Below are positions 1 through 8,760 of a stretch of 64,000 nucleotides of DNA, in pieces. Made by a program: the position numbers and the translations under genes. Origin of the DNA: Echinicola marina (GTDB taxonomy: Bacteria; Bacteroidota; Bacteroidia; Cytophagales; Cyclobacteriaceae); assembly GCF_020463795.1 (NCBI RefSeq), contig NZ_CP080025.1, forward strand, positions 4,957,501 through 5,021,500. Reading direction: 5' to 3'. Under the pieces are notes generated by a model. That model searched no databases. It saw only the letters and a list, made by a program, of their open reading frames with translations, and was not told the origin of the DNA. Positions within the stretch are counted from its first letter, which is position 1, and the number at the start of each line of letters is the position of its first letter.

Positions 1-241
1 TGGTCCCTTTCTTGGGTTTAAAAAGCTCTTCTTCCAACATTCTTTTTACAGTTACTATCCCATTCATCTCATCGCCATGGACACCACCACTGATCAAAAC
101 AGTCGGTCCATCCTCTTTGGCCCGGTCTATAAAAACAGGTAAGTCGATCAAAGTATGCGTAGGCAGCCTTGCAATGGCTATTTCAATATTGATGGATTGG
201 CCGGGCCTGATTCTGACCCCATTGATTACCATTTCTTTCAT
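1..241 (-). CDS. Succinylglutamate desuccinylase/aspartoacylase family protein, N-terminal part (runs off left edge)
   Basis: Eighty codons are visible from an ATG at 241 to the window edge, so the C-terminus is missing. The segment GGVHGDEMNG (residues 52-61) is the zinc-binding motif of the AstE/AspA metallohydrolase family, with His55 and Glu58 as predicted metal ligands. Members hydrolyse N-acyl amino acids or related amides, and the substrate cannot be told from this fragment. An in-frame ATG at 232 is an alternative start. The gene diverges from murB across about 135 bp. Family assignment is fairly safe; the specific reaction is unknown. Confidence 0.78.
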   Translation of the reverse strand, partial: MKEMVINGVRIRPGQSINIEIAIARLPTHTLIDLPVFIDRAKEDGPTVLISGGVHGDEMNGIVTVKRMLEEELFKPKKGT

Positions 242-376
242 AAATTACTTTAATTCATTTTACTGAAGCAGATCACTTTCTTATTGCTTAAAATCTTACT
301 TAATTCGCAGAAGAATAATGGTGGTCCTTCTAATTCAATTAAGAAATACCACAGCTACTTCAACCAATAATCTCCT

Positions 377-1396
377 ATGAAGATACAAGAAAACATTTCT
401 TTAAAGCCATATAATACTTTTCAAATTGATAAAAAAGCCAGGTTTTTCACCAAGGTAAACTCCAAAGATGAATTAATAGCAGCCATCGAATTTTCAAAAG
501 TCAAAAACATTCCCTTATTCATCTTGGGAGGAGGAAGCAATATCTTGATCACAAAGGATGTTTTTGCCCTGGTGGTCAAAATTGATATCACCGGCATAGA
601 GGTCACCAAAGAAGATGATGAACATATTTGGGTAAGGGTTGGTGCTGGAGAAGTTTGGCATGAGTTTGTGCTAAAAGCCATTCAAAACCAATGGGCAGGG
701 GTGGAAAACCTATCACTGATCCCAGGAACGGTCGGTGCCTCCCCCATGCAAAACATTGGTGCCTATGGAGTGGAAATCAAAGAGGTTTTTGACCATTTAG
801 AAGCGATTAACAGAGACACCTTAGAATCCGAACTGTTCGATAAGGAAAAGTGCAATTTTGGTTATCGGGAAAGCATCTTCAAAAATAAGGAGAAAGATCA
901 CTATGTAATCAGCCATGTAACTTTTAAGCTTTCCAAAAAAACCAATTTTAATATCAGCTATGGTGCCATCAATGAAACTTTATCGAAAATGGGTATCACA
1001 AAAGATCAACTGACTATCAAGGCGGTAAGTGATGCGGTAATTTCAATTAGGGAAAGTAAACTTCCTAATCCCAAAGAAATAGGAAATGCCGGTAGCTTCT
1101 TTAAAAATCCTACCATCTCTATTGAGCAATATGAAGCATTGAAAAAGCAATACCCTGACATTCCTGGATATACTCAAGAAACTGGAATCAAAGTACCCGC
1201 AGCTTGGTTAATAGAGAAATCAGGTTGGAAGGGCAAAACCTTCGGGCCAATAGGAGTACACAAGCACCAACCATTGGTTTTGGTTAATTATGGAGATGGA
1301 GATGGGGAAACGATAAAAGCCCTTTCTGAAAAAATCCAAAAGGACATTCAAAAGAAATTCAATATTCTATTAAATCCAGAGGTTAATTTCATTTAA
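377..1396 (+). CDS. murB: UDP-N-acetylenolpyruvoylglucosamine reductase MurB
   Basis: The 339-residue protein fits the longer E. coli-like MurB type. MurB reduces UDP-GlcNAc-enolpyruvate to UDP-MurNAc with FAD and NADPH in cytoplasmic peptidoglycan precursor synthesis. Visible family signatures are the FAD-binding GGGSN (51-55), SLIPGTVGASPMQNIGAYG (113-131), the FGYRESIF segment (161-168) and NAGSFFKNP (237-245), in which Ser240 should be the proton donor. A C-terminal NPEVNF supplies the usual late glutamate. The 3' end overlaps the convergent dCMP deaminase gene by 4 bp, so no terminator separates them. The gene is intact and standard. Confidence 0.97.
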   Translation: MKIQENISLKPYNTFQIDKKARFFTKVNSKDELIAAIEFSKVKNIPLFILGGGSNILITKDVFALVVKIDITGIEVTKEDDEHIWVRVGAGEVWHEFVLKAIQNQWAGVENLSLIPGTVGASPMQNIGAYGVEIKEVFDHLEAINRDTLESELFDKEKCNFGYRESIFKNKEKDHYVISHVTFKLSKKTNFNISYGAINETLSKMGITKDQLTIKAVSDAVISIRESKLPNPKEIGNAGSFFKNPTISIEQYEALKKQYPDIPGYTQETGIKVPAAWLIEKSGWKGKTFGPIGVHKHQPLVLVNYGDGDGETIKALSEKIQKDIQKKFNILLNPEVNFI

Positions 1397-1875
1397 ATCA
1401 AACTATCCTCAAAGTCTATCTCTTTATCATACTGTTCCGCCTTAACCCCAAACTTCCTTAAAAAATCCACTCCTTCATCTGAAGGCAGGCCTTTATAGTC
1501 AGCATAGGAATACATATAGATGACCTTAGCCACCCCCATGGAGTAAATAATCCTCGCACAGGCCAAACATGGGGCTAAAGTAACATATAATGTAGATCCC
1601 TCCACAGAGGCATTATTTTTCACGGCATAGAGAATCGCATTTTGTTCAGCGTGTAATGCCAAAGAACAACTTCCCTTGCTGTCCCTGCTACAACCCGCTT
1701 CAGGAAATTCCTCATCACAATTATGCGTCCCTGAAGGAGGTCCGTTATAGCCAATAGAGATGATCCGAGTTTCCTTAGTCAGCACCGCTCCAACGTGCTT
1801 TTTTATGCAGTGGGACCTTTTGGCCAAATTAACAGCCAGCTCCATAAAAATATCATCAAAATCAGGTCGGGACAT
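1393..1875 (-). CDS. Deoxycytidylate (dCMP) deaminase
   Basis: This 160-residue zinc-dependent deaminase should convert dCMP to dUMP, feeding thymidylate synthesis. The catalytic HAE (His75, Glu77) and PCLAC (Cys103, Cys106) motifs of the cytidine/dCMP deaminase fold are present. The N-terminal GAVLTKETRIISIGYNGPP and the extra Cys/His-containing loop GTHNCDEEF (49-57) are typical of dCMP deaminases (ComEB type) rather than free cytidine deaminases. It converges with murB with a 4 bp overlap. Length and motifs are complete. Confidence 0.93.
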   Translation of the reverse strand: MSRPDFDDIFMELAVNLAKRSHCIKKHVGAVLTKETRIISIGYNGPPSGTHNCDEEFPEAGCSRDSKGSCSLALHAEQNAILYAVKNNASVEGSTLYVTLAPCLACARIIYSMGVAKVIYMYSYADYKGLPSDEGVDFLRKFGVKAEQYDKEIDFEDSLI

Positions 1876-2348
1876 CTTACTAATATTTTATATTATATCC
1901 GGTATTTTACCAGTAAAGATTAAAAGCAAATTAAAACGATCGATCTGATGAAAGTATCAGCTGCTTCGATCTTCAAACTTCAGTTCTACTTGGCAGTTAG
2001 ACAGGCTTCCGACCACTTGGGCAAAGAATTTATCGTTACTGGCATCATAGCGGGTAATCAGATTTCATTTTTTAATTCCACAAAAGTAAGAAAGAAATTT
2101 TCAGTCACCAGCTAATCACAACTTAATTCTTCTTGGCTTAAATCCGTGCTGCCCCTGGCCTATCTCCTAAAGAATCTATGTGATTCTTGATGTGTTTTAT
2201 ATATAAAAAACTTTTTTTTGTATTTATCATTCATTTTTAATGGTTTTAAATAGATAATAAGAAAATTATGCCATATATTTATTATTCATTTTACTGATAA
2301 TCAAGCTTTTCACTTTTAATCTGATTGATCATTTTGAAATAATATATT
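1876..2348. other. Intergenic region upstream of the EPS locus
   Basis: This 473 bp gap holds no normal gene. The left part (about 1930-2090) contains a hairpin and a coding-like minus-strand fragment, described separately. A second small hairpin lies at 2170-2188 (AAGAATC/GATTCTT, loop TATGT). The remaining 150 bp before the wza-like gene is strongly AT-rich, with T tracts and the segment ATTCATTTTTAATGG around 2229-2243. It presumably carries the EPS promoter, but I could not fix a confident -33/-7 pair. Confidence 0.5.
1938..2088 (-). other. Putative small transcription unit or dispersed-repeat copy with promoter-like box and 3' hairpin
   Basis: Read on the minus strand, TACTTTTG (2088-2081) matches the Bacteroidota -7 box TAnnTTTG. 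It is followed by an open stretch of 35 codons (2064-1957) that ends inside a nested hairpin: GATCGA 1938-1943 pairs with TCGATC 1966-1971, and CTGAT 1945-1949 pairs with ATCAG 1956-1960. A T-rich tail follows the hairpin. The reading frame looks protein-like (it includes RYDASNDKFFAQVVG) but lacks an in-frame ATG, and in-frame similarity seems to continue past the TGA. It may be a decayed gene end, a small RNA or a copy of an intergenic repeat. None of these is proven. Confidence 0.35.
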
Positions 2349-3164
2349 ATGAAACTGATAAAAATTTTGATGCTCATCTCTTGTAGTACTTTTACGATTT
2401 TTGGCTGCATCTCCAATAAAAAAGTCATTTACATGCAAGATGAGCGTAAAGAAGAATTCGTTTCCAGAAAAGGAGAACAAATGGTCCATAAGATAGAGGA
2501 CTATTATTTGTTATATAATGATGTCGTAGACATTTCCATCCGAACCACCAGCCCCGAAATAAACATGATCTTTAATGATCCAAATGCTATGGCCCAAAGT
2601 AGAATGGCGAGTGGTGGTTTATTGAGCGGCGGTGATGTATTTTTCCTAACCGGCTATTCCATAGATGATAAGGGAATGGTCGAATTACCATTGATTGGGG
2701 AAATTTCCCTAGTTGGGTTGACGACCAATGAAGCCAAATTGCATATTGAAGAGAAACTGAAGGAATTTATTGTTGAGGAGGACTTTTTTGTCCGCGTGAG
2801 ATTAGGCGGAATACGGTACAGTGCATTAGGAGAATTCACCCGGCCTGGAAAATATACGCTTTTACAGAATCGGGTAACCATTTTTGAAGCCATTGCTAAT
2901 GCTGGAGATTTGACCATTTATGCCAATAGAGACAATGTACATTTGATTCGACAATATCCCGATGGATCCAAAAACCACATTATCAACCTAAACAATAAAG
3001 ACATCATGGAGTCCGAATTCTATTTCTTAAAGCCAAACGATCTAATCTATGTCGAGCCTATGAAAGTCCGTGAATTGGGAACAGGGACCACATTAATACA
3101 AACGTTCCAACTCTTTGTAAGTATTATAACAGTTGGTCTTCTAGTTTACACTGCAACGAATTAA
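2349..3164 (+). CDS. Wza-like polysaccharide export lipoprotein
   Basis: The protein (271 aa) has a lipoprotein signal with Cys20 after IFG, so it should be lipid-anchored. The body carries the poly-export pattern: DVVDISIRTTSPEIN, then YSIDDKGMVELPLIGEI and GLTTNEAKLHIEEKL, followed by an SLBB-type segment (RYSALGEFTRPGKYTLL). A hydrophobic C-terminal helix (about 246-270) matches the outer-membrane helix of Wza-type channels. It would form the export pore with the Wzc-like protein at 6143. In many loci wza and wzc are adjacent; here two unusual genes separate them. Confidence 0.9.
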   Translation: MKLIKILMLISCSTFTIFGCISNKKVIYMQDERKEEFVSRKGEQMVHKIEDYYLLYNDVVDISIRTTSPEINMIFNDPNAMAQSRMASGGLLSGGDVFFLTGYSIDDKGMVELPLIGEISLVGLTTNEAKLHIEEKLKEFIVEEDFFVRVRLGGIRYSALGEFTRPGKYTLLQNRVTIFEAIANAGDLTIYANRDNVHLIRQYPDGSKNHIINLNNKDIMESEFYFLKPNDLIYVEPMKVRELGTGTTLIQTFQLFVSIITVGLLVYTATN

Positions 3165-3448
3165 GGCTGACTAATATAAGGCAATCAGCTTTGAGATAGA
3201 ACGTCCCAAATAGATTCCGTTGTTCAATTTTGCTTTTCAAAACAAGGCTTCAAATAAACTTGATTGGCAGTACACAAAGCCTTATGGTTGCTAATTGTTG
3301 AATTCTCATTCATTGATGATAAATGAAATTCAAAAATAATTGAACAACCGCATTCATCTATTAGACTATTCTTCTGTGAATGAAATAAAAATTGGAATGC
3401 GCCCTAGTGTTCTGATCTCCATTACCAACATCAATATCTACCATTGAC

Positions 3449-4618
3449 ATGTTCCTATTTAACAAATACAGAAATGCACAACAGGACAATGTTTCGGGAA
3501 ACAAAACCCCCGTAATAAACTGGAAATGTTTCTTGAACACCAACCCTGTCTATGGTGCTGAATCTACCGCTGTCCTCGATCAAAAAGGCAATTTATATTT
3601 TGGCTCGCATAGTGGTAATTTTTATTCCCTTGACAACAAAGGCAAGATCAGATGGAGTTTTCTTACCAAAGAGAAGATCTATTCTTCCCCCTTATTATTG
3701 GGAGACAGGGTGTATTTTGCTGGAGGGGATGGTTTTTTTTATTGTATTGATCTGGATGGAAACCTTCAATGGCTGATAGACCTATCCAAGCAAAAGGGAC
3801 GCTTAAAAAACAGTAAAAAATTAAACTCCATCTTACACTTTCCTTTCACTTACGATATTCAAAAAAAGAAAAATATAATATATAAATCCTGGAGCTCCCC
3901 TAACTATACGGACGGGAGAATCTTCATCACTGGATTTGGAACAGGATTACATTGTTTTGATGAGGAAGGAAAATCCCTTTGGAAATACGACCTAGGCTTT
4001 CCGCGGTACCAACTTTCGGGAGTAGCCATCGACGATAATGACCATATCTTTTGTGCTTCCCGAAGAGGTTTTGCCTATAGCTTCACCAAAGAGGGCGGCC
4101 TTAATTGGAAGAAGAAGATCAAGGCATTCTGGGAGCCTTGGGGTAATCCTGTGGTATGCAAAATCCAAAATACGATTTACTTCTTTTTTGCAAAGGGAGA
4201 GAAAAAAGGCTGGATAACTGCCTTAGATAATAAAGGAAATTTGAAATGGGAAAAAGAAGCTGGAGCGATTAGAGGTTCATGTGCAGTAAGCAGAGATGGT
4301 ACACATATCTTCTTATGTGACTTCCAAGGATTCATCTATAAGCTGGATGCTACAAATGGCGAGATTATTCGCTCAAAACAGATCAACAGTGTTAGCAGGG
4401 GACTTTGGATTACACCAACACTAGATGGTGATAACAACCTTTTACTTGCTACCAAGGACGGCAAAAGCAGCGGTCGGCTGATTAAATTAAATCAAGACTT
4501 AGAAATCATCTGGCAGTTTGAAAACAACAAGATTTTATCCGTTCCAGTCATCAATAAATCCGGAGATATTTATATCGGTAGTTGGGATGGATGCTATTAC
4601 TCACTTAAAACCATTTGA
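3449..4618 (+). CDS. PQQ-like beta-propeller repeat protein of the EPS locus
   Basis: The 389 residues form repeated blades of the PQQ/quinoprotein-like kind, with recurring pieces such as GNLYFGSHSGNFYSLD, DRVYFAGGDGFFYCID and GDIYIGSWDGCYYSL, tryptophans and Gly-Asp turns. No signal peptide or membrane segment is visible and no catalytic quinone-enzyme residues can be recognised, so an enzymatic role is doubtful; binding or scaffolding is more likely. The stop is followed after 2 bp by the ATG of the pyruvyltransferase gene, so the two are probably co-translated. The start is the first ATG; no nearby alternative looks better. Role in EPS production is inferred from location only. Confidence 0.75.
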   Translation: MFLFNKYRNAQQDNVSGNKTPVINWKCFLNTNPVYGAESTAVLDQKGNLYFGSHSGNFYSLDNKGKIRWSFLTKEKIYSSPLLLGDRVYFAGGDGFFYCIDLDGNLQWLIDLSKQKGRLKNSKKLNSILHFPFTYDIQKKKNIIYKSWSSPNYTDGRIFITGFGTGLHCFDEEGKSLWKYDLGFPRYQLSGVAIDDNDHIFCASRRGFAYSFTKEGGLNWKKKIKAFWEPWGNPVVCKIQNTIYFFFAKGEKKGWITALDNKGNLKWEKEAGAIRGSCAVSRDGTHIFLCDFQGFIYKLDATNGEIIRSKQINSVSRGLWITPTLDGDNNLLLATKDGKSSGRLIKLNQDLEIIWQFENNKILSVPVINKSGDIYIGSWDGCYYSLKTI

Positions 4619-4620
4619 CC

Positions 4621-5775
4621 ATGAAAATCGGAATCTTAACCTTTCATTACTCGATCAATCCCGGCTCGGTAATACAAGCCTATTGTGTATATCATTTGCT
4701 AAAAAATGGTTTTCCCAATGCAAAAGTAGAAATCATCAACCTAATCCCCGCCAACAGGGAAAAAATCGAACGTGACTTCTTTAGCAAGAAACCACCTTTT
4801 ATTAGGCATAGAAAAATAATCCGGTACAATTCAGTCAGGAAATTCATAAAAAACTACCTTCCTTTTTCTGAATTCTGTAACCAAGAAGACCTGACCAAGC
4901 AAATTGAATTCATCAATAAGCAAGCTTATGACCTTATCTTCACCGGAAGTGATACAGTTTGGATGCATTCTGACAAATTTGATTACCAACTTCCCAATAT
5001 TTACTTTTTGCCCAAGGGAATAAAAGCTAAAAAAGCTTCAATTGCAGCTTCAGTCGATCCTTTAAAGGACGATAATGAGTTTTTCAACCATAAGCATATG
5101 CTATCCCAAATCTTAAATGAATACAAGATCATCTTGGTAAGAGATAGTGCTACCTTTAACCTATTAAAGAAAATGGGCGTAAAAAAAACAAATCAAATTG
5201 CAGACCCCACATTCTTATATGATTTTGAAAAGGACCTTAAATTAGTTATCAACAAAAGCCCTGACATCAAGAAAAAAAACGTACTGATTGGGGTCACTGA
5301 CAAATATATCGCTCAAAATATCAAAAGCTTACTTAAGGACCATTCTGACCAATACCTGTTCATTCAAAGAAAAAAGAGCCTAAGTCTATTTGACGACCAT
5401 ATTATTGACCAATTAAATGTCTACAGCAAAATAGACATTCTCATTACTGATAGGTTTCATGGATCCATTTTTGCCATGAAGCTCTCAAATACGCTTGTCA
5501 TCAATATTGAGCGTTATAATAAAAACCCACACCCCAATGGTAAAGGCAGAGACCTATTCACAAGAATAGGAATTCCCGAATACTGTATCCGTCTGGACAG
5601 AGACAACCAAGAAGAATTCAGAAAAAATCTCCTTGGGCTGATTGATCATTGGGACAGAAATGCATTCCTAAGAAGGGAAGACTTGCTCAAAGACTTTATA
5701 CATGCCAACAAAGCTATTTGGCAATCCTCACTCGCACATCTTAGTCAGGAAACCGATTTATTGGAAGAAGTTTAA
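4621..5775 (+). CDS. Polysaccharide pyruvyl transferase family protein
   Basis: About 384 aa. The N-terminus MKIGILTFHYSINPGSVIQA, the central FTGSDTVWMHSD and the C-terminal TDRFHGSIFAMKL are characteristic of the polysaccharide pyruvyl transferase (CsaB/WcaK-like) GT-B family. These enzymes place ketal pyruvate on sugars using phosphoenolpyruvate, adding negative charge to EPS. I chose the ATG at 4621 over an overlapping TTG at 4615 because it gives the standard family N-terminus. It forms a tight pair with the preceding beta-propeller gene. Family members also occur with other acceptors, so the acceptor sugar is unknown. Confidence 0.87.
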   Translation: MKIGILTFHYSINPGSVIQAYCVYHLLKNGFPNAKVEIINLIPANREKIERDFFSKKPPFIRHRKIIRYNSVRKFIKNYLPFSEFCNQEDLTKQIEFINKQAYDLIFTGSDTVWMHSDKFDYQLPNIYFLPKGIKAKKASIAASVDPLKDDNEFFNHKHMLSQILNEYKIILVRDSATFNLLKKMGVKKTNQIADPTFLYDFEKDLKLVINKSPDIKKKNVLIGVTDKYIAQNIKSLLKDHSDQYLFIQRKKSLSLFDDHIIDQLNVYSKIDILITDRFHGSIFAMKLSNTLVINIERYNKNPHPNGKGRDLFTRIGIPEYCIRLDRDNQEEFRKNLLGLIDHWDRNAFLRREDLLKDFIHANKAIWQSSLAHLSQETDLLEEV

Positions 5776-6142
5776 GCTGCCTTTTATATTCCAAAAGCCA
5801 AAATACCAAATCTAATTGCTTAGACCTTTCGGCATAGTTTCAAACTTTCAAATCCATTTCGAACCAATTACAGTTCGCAGGCAATAAATATCAAGGCATT
5901 GAATATATTTTACTTTTTTATGTATTTATAATTCATTTTTTAGCGTATAAAACTAGGAATTTTAAGATCAAAAATTTAAATTAAACCTATAATTCCTTAG
6001 GGACTTTTCGGTATGAATTCCCTATGGCAAAGCAAGCTTGAATTAAGTATTTACTCAAAACCAACCATCAACCAACTGATTTTCAAATAAATGGTTTTTA
6101 ACAAAAACTATTATTCATCAGACAGCTGTAAAATGACCAATC
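5776..6142. other. AT-rich intergenic region before the Wzc gene
   Basis: This 367 bp stretch has no open frame of note. It contains T-rich segments such as TATTTATAATTCATTTTTTA near 5922-5942, similar in character to DNA upstream of the wza-like gene (2220-2250), and a small hairpin CGAAC/GTTCG near 5860-5878. It probably carries a secondary promoter for the Wzc gene. I see no convincing -33/-7 pair. Confidence 0.4.
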
Positions 6143-8575
6143 ATGAAATTAATTCCTAAAAACACATCCGAAGATTATTTGGAAGAAAAGGAGGTTGAGC
6201 CTTTCAATATGAAAGACTATTTCCTTAGGTACCTCAAGTATTGGCCCTATTTTTTGGTCTCTGTAGGCGTTGCGCTGGCAGCCGCCTTTATAGCCAATAA
6301 GTTTATTGCTCCTCAATATAAAGTAGAAAGTAAATTTCTTATTAAAGAAGACAATCCAAATACTGGCATACTGGATTTGACTGGCTTGGCAACAGGAAGA
6401 AGATACTCACCCAACCAGCTTTCCAATGAATCGATTACAATGAAATCCAAACCAATGGCAAGAGGAGCGCTGGAAAGACTCGATTTTGATGTTGAATATT
6501 ACAGCACAGACCAACAAATACCAATAGAGATATATAAAAATGCCCCTTTTGAGGTGGAAGTGGATTGGGAGCACTCTCAGCTCACTGGGGCATTTATTAA
6601 CATTACTTGGGTCAATCCAGATAGCTATTTTCTAGAACTCCCCGAAGATATTTACTATAAATATTCTCCAGAAACAGGAAAAACAGCTGAATATCCGAGT
6701 CCCTTTTCCAAGATGAAACCCTTTCCTTTCGGAAAATGGTTAGAAGTTCCTGACTTAAGAATTAAGGTTTCACTAAAAGAGGATGATGCATTACCCACCG
6801 GTGAATATATCATTAAACTCAAATCGCTGAACAGTCTGGTCAGTCAATATACAGGGGAAAATTTACAAGTCTTCCCCATGGATCCTACCTCATCCATTCT
6901 CGGACTTTCACTCATTACCAAAAATTCACAAAAAGGGATTGATTACCTCAATCAACTAATGGACATCTACCTTGAGTATGAACTTGAGGAAAAAAACAGA
7001 CTGGCCAGCAATACTGTAGATTTCATAGACAACCAAATTGCCGGTGTTTCGGATTCATTAGGATTTATAGAAAACAGGTTACAGAATTTTCGAAGCAGCC
7101 ATAAAACCTACAATATAGGTTCTGAGGGCAGCGCTATGTTTGACAGGATATCAGAACTGGAAAGTAATCTGGCCCAACAACAATTCAAAAAAGAGTATTA
7201 TCAAAATCTCCAAGACTACTTGACCAGGGAAAACTATAACGAGATCGTCATGCCCTCCGGTCTTGGAATAGAGGATCCCATTCTCAATACCCTCATTGAA
7301 AACCTTATCGCCCTGCAATCTGACAAATCCAGACTTTTGGTCACACTTACAGAGGCCTCTCCTTCGGTAAAGGAAGTCAACAAAAAAATCAGGGATTTAA
7401 ACGCTTCCATCAGGGAAGTCATCGTCAATGCAGGAAAAAATACAGACCAAATGATCTCAGATCTGCAGAGCAGAATTGTCAAGTTAGAAAACGAATTCAG
7501 CAGACTGCCTTTTACAGAACAAAACCTATTGAGAATCCAGCGACAGTTTGCCATCAATGAAAGTATTTATACATTTCTGCTCCAAAGAAGGGCCGAATCA
7601 GCCATTTCTTTGGCCTCTAACACCACGACTAATAAGGTAGTGGAATATGCCGGTCCAGGGTCGATCCCCATCACCCTCCCCTACCTAACCAATTATATTC
7701 TGGCCCTACTCGCAGGATTGCTGACCCCTTTCACGATCATCACATTGGTTCACTTGTTCAATCAAAATATCAAAGATCTCAAAGAAGCGGAGAAAAAACT
7801 TTCAGTGCCTGTCTTAACCCATATAGGCAAAAACAAATACAAGTCTAATCTAGTGGTTTTGAACGAGCCACAGTCAGGCATTACGGAGGCATTTAGGGCG
7901 CTAAAAACCAATATCCACTTTATCAGCCCTAAAGAAAAACAGGTAACCATTGCCCTGACATCAAGCATCAGTGGTGAAGGTAAAACTTTCTGTGCCATCA
8001 ACTTAGCCTCCACCTTTTCACTCAACAACAAAAAAACCATTTTAGTGGGCTGTGATATGCGTAAACCCAAAATATTCGGGGATTTTGAAATCAACAATGA
8101 TGCCGGTCTCAGCACCTATTTGAGCATGCAGAGCCATGACTTATCAAGTGTCATTCAGTCAACAAAATATGAAAACCTTGACATTCTGGTCGCAGGGCCA
8201 ATCCCTCCAAACCCCTCGGAACTATTGGTGAGTAACCATTTTGAACTTTTGATCAGAGAGCTTCAGACCAAATATGATGTGGTAATCCTGGACACTCCTC
8301 CTATGGGATTGGTCAGCGAAACACTGGAAATCCTCCAGTTGGTGGACCTGACCCTATTTATGATAAGATATAATTATAGCAAGCAACCATTTATCTCAGA
8401 GATCAATAAGTTGAAAACCAAAATTGGCCAACCTCATCTTTATGCAGTGTTTAATGATGTGGCTGATAAAGAGCTCACTTATGGTGGATATGGATATGGG
8501 TATTATAAAGAAGACCAGAAAAAAAGCTTGATCAATAAGATCATCGGTAAGAGCAGCAGGAATGTAGGCCTATAA
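6143..8575 (+). CDS. Wzc-like polysaccharide co-polymerase with BY-kinase domain
   Basis: The 810-residue protein has two membrane segments (about 35-53 and 515-540) enclosing a periplasmic Wzz-type domain with coiled coil, then a cytoplasmic bacterial tyrosine kinase. The kinase shows Walker A SGEGKT (610-615, Lys614), Walker A' ILVGCDMRKPKIF and Walker B VVILDTPPMG. The tail has a tyrosine cluster (Tyr780, 783, 785, 787, 788), the expected autophosphorylation sites. It controls chain length and couples polymerisation to the Wza pore by phosphorylation cycles. No cognate low-molecular-weight phosphatase (Wzb) is encoded in the window. Confidence 0.94.
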   Translation: MKLIPKNTSEDYLEEKEVEPFNMKDYFLRYLKYWPYFLVSVGVALAAAFIANKFIAPQYKVESKFLIKEDNPNTGILDLTGLATGRRYSPNQLSNESITMKSKPMARGALERLDFDVEYYSTDQQIPIEIYKNAPFEVEVDWEHSQLTGAFINITWVNPDSYFLELPEDIYYKYSPETGKTAEYPSPFSKMKPFPFGKWLEVPDLRIKVSLKEDDALPTGEYIIKLKSLNSLVSQYTGENLQVFPMDPTSSILGLSLITKNSQKGIDYLNQLMDIYLEYELEEKNRLASNTVDFIDNQIAGVSDSLGFIENRLQNFRSSHKTYNIGSEGSAMFDRISELESNLAQQQFKKEYYQNLQDYLTRENYNEIVMPSGLGIEDPILNTLIENLIALQSDKSRLLVTLTEASPSVKEVNKKIRDLNASIREVIVNAGKNTDQMISDLQSRIVKLENEFSRLPFTEQNLLRIQRQFAINESIYTFLLQRRAESAISLASNTTTNKVVEYAGPGSIPITLPYLTNYILALLAGLLTPFTIITLVHLFNQNIKDLKEAEKKLSVPVLTHIGKNKYKSNLVVLNEPQSGITEAFRALKTNIHFISPKEKQVTIALTSSISGEGKTFCAINLASTFSLNNKKTILVGCDMRKPKIFGDFEINNDAGLSTYLSMQSHDLSSVIQSTKYENLDILVAGPIPPNPSELLVSNHFELLIRELQTKYDVVILDTPPMGLVSETLEILQLVDLTLFMIRYNYSKQPFISEINKLKTKIGQPHLYAVFNDVADKELTYGGYGYGYYKEDQKKSLINKIIGKSSRNVGL

Positions 8576-8728
8576 TACAGGTCAACAATACTGGTTCGCT
8601 TCTTTCAATATAATGTGAAATTTCTCACTTCAAGTGGAAAAAATTCTAAGTCACCATCAAAACTCCCTGGGACTGACCGGGCGAAGCTGTGCCTAAATAT
8701 ATAAAGCAACAGAGTACTGTTAATTTCT

Positions 8729-8743
8729 ATTACAATTTGTAAT
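8729..8743. promoter_or_regulatory. 15-bp palindrome upstream of glycosyltransferase gene
   Basis: ATTACAA (8729-8735), a central T, then TTGTAAT (8737-8743) is a perfect odd palindrome 17 bp upstream of the ATG at 8761. The size and symmetry suit a dimeric regulator's operator, but no regulator is identified. The region could also simply be AT-rich chance symmetry. Confidence 0.3.
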
Positions 8744-8760
8744 AAAACTTTTAAAATCTA

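Noticed and set aside
2229-2252. Shared AATGGTTTT-like words upstream of several EPS genes as a regulon motif
   Set aside because: Such AT-rich words are expected by chance in this composition and also occur inside genes; no consistent spacing to start codons.
3449-4618. Quinoprotein dehydrogenase
   Set aside because: No signal peptide, no recognised PQQ-contacting residues and half the usual length.
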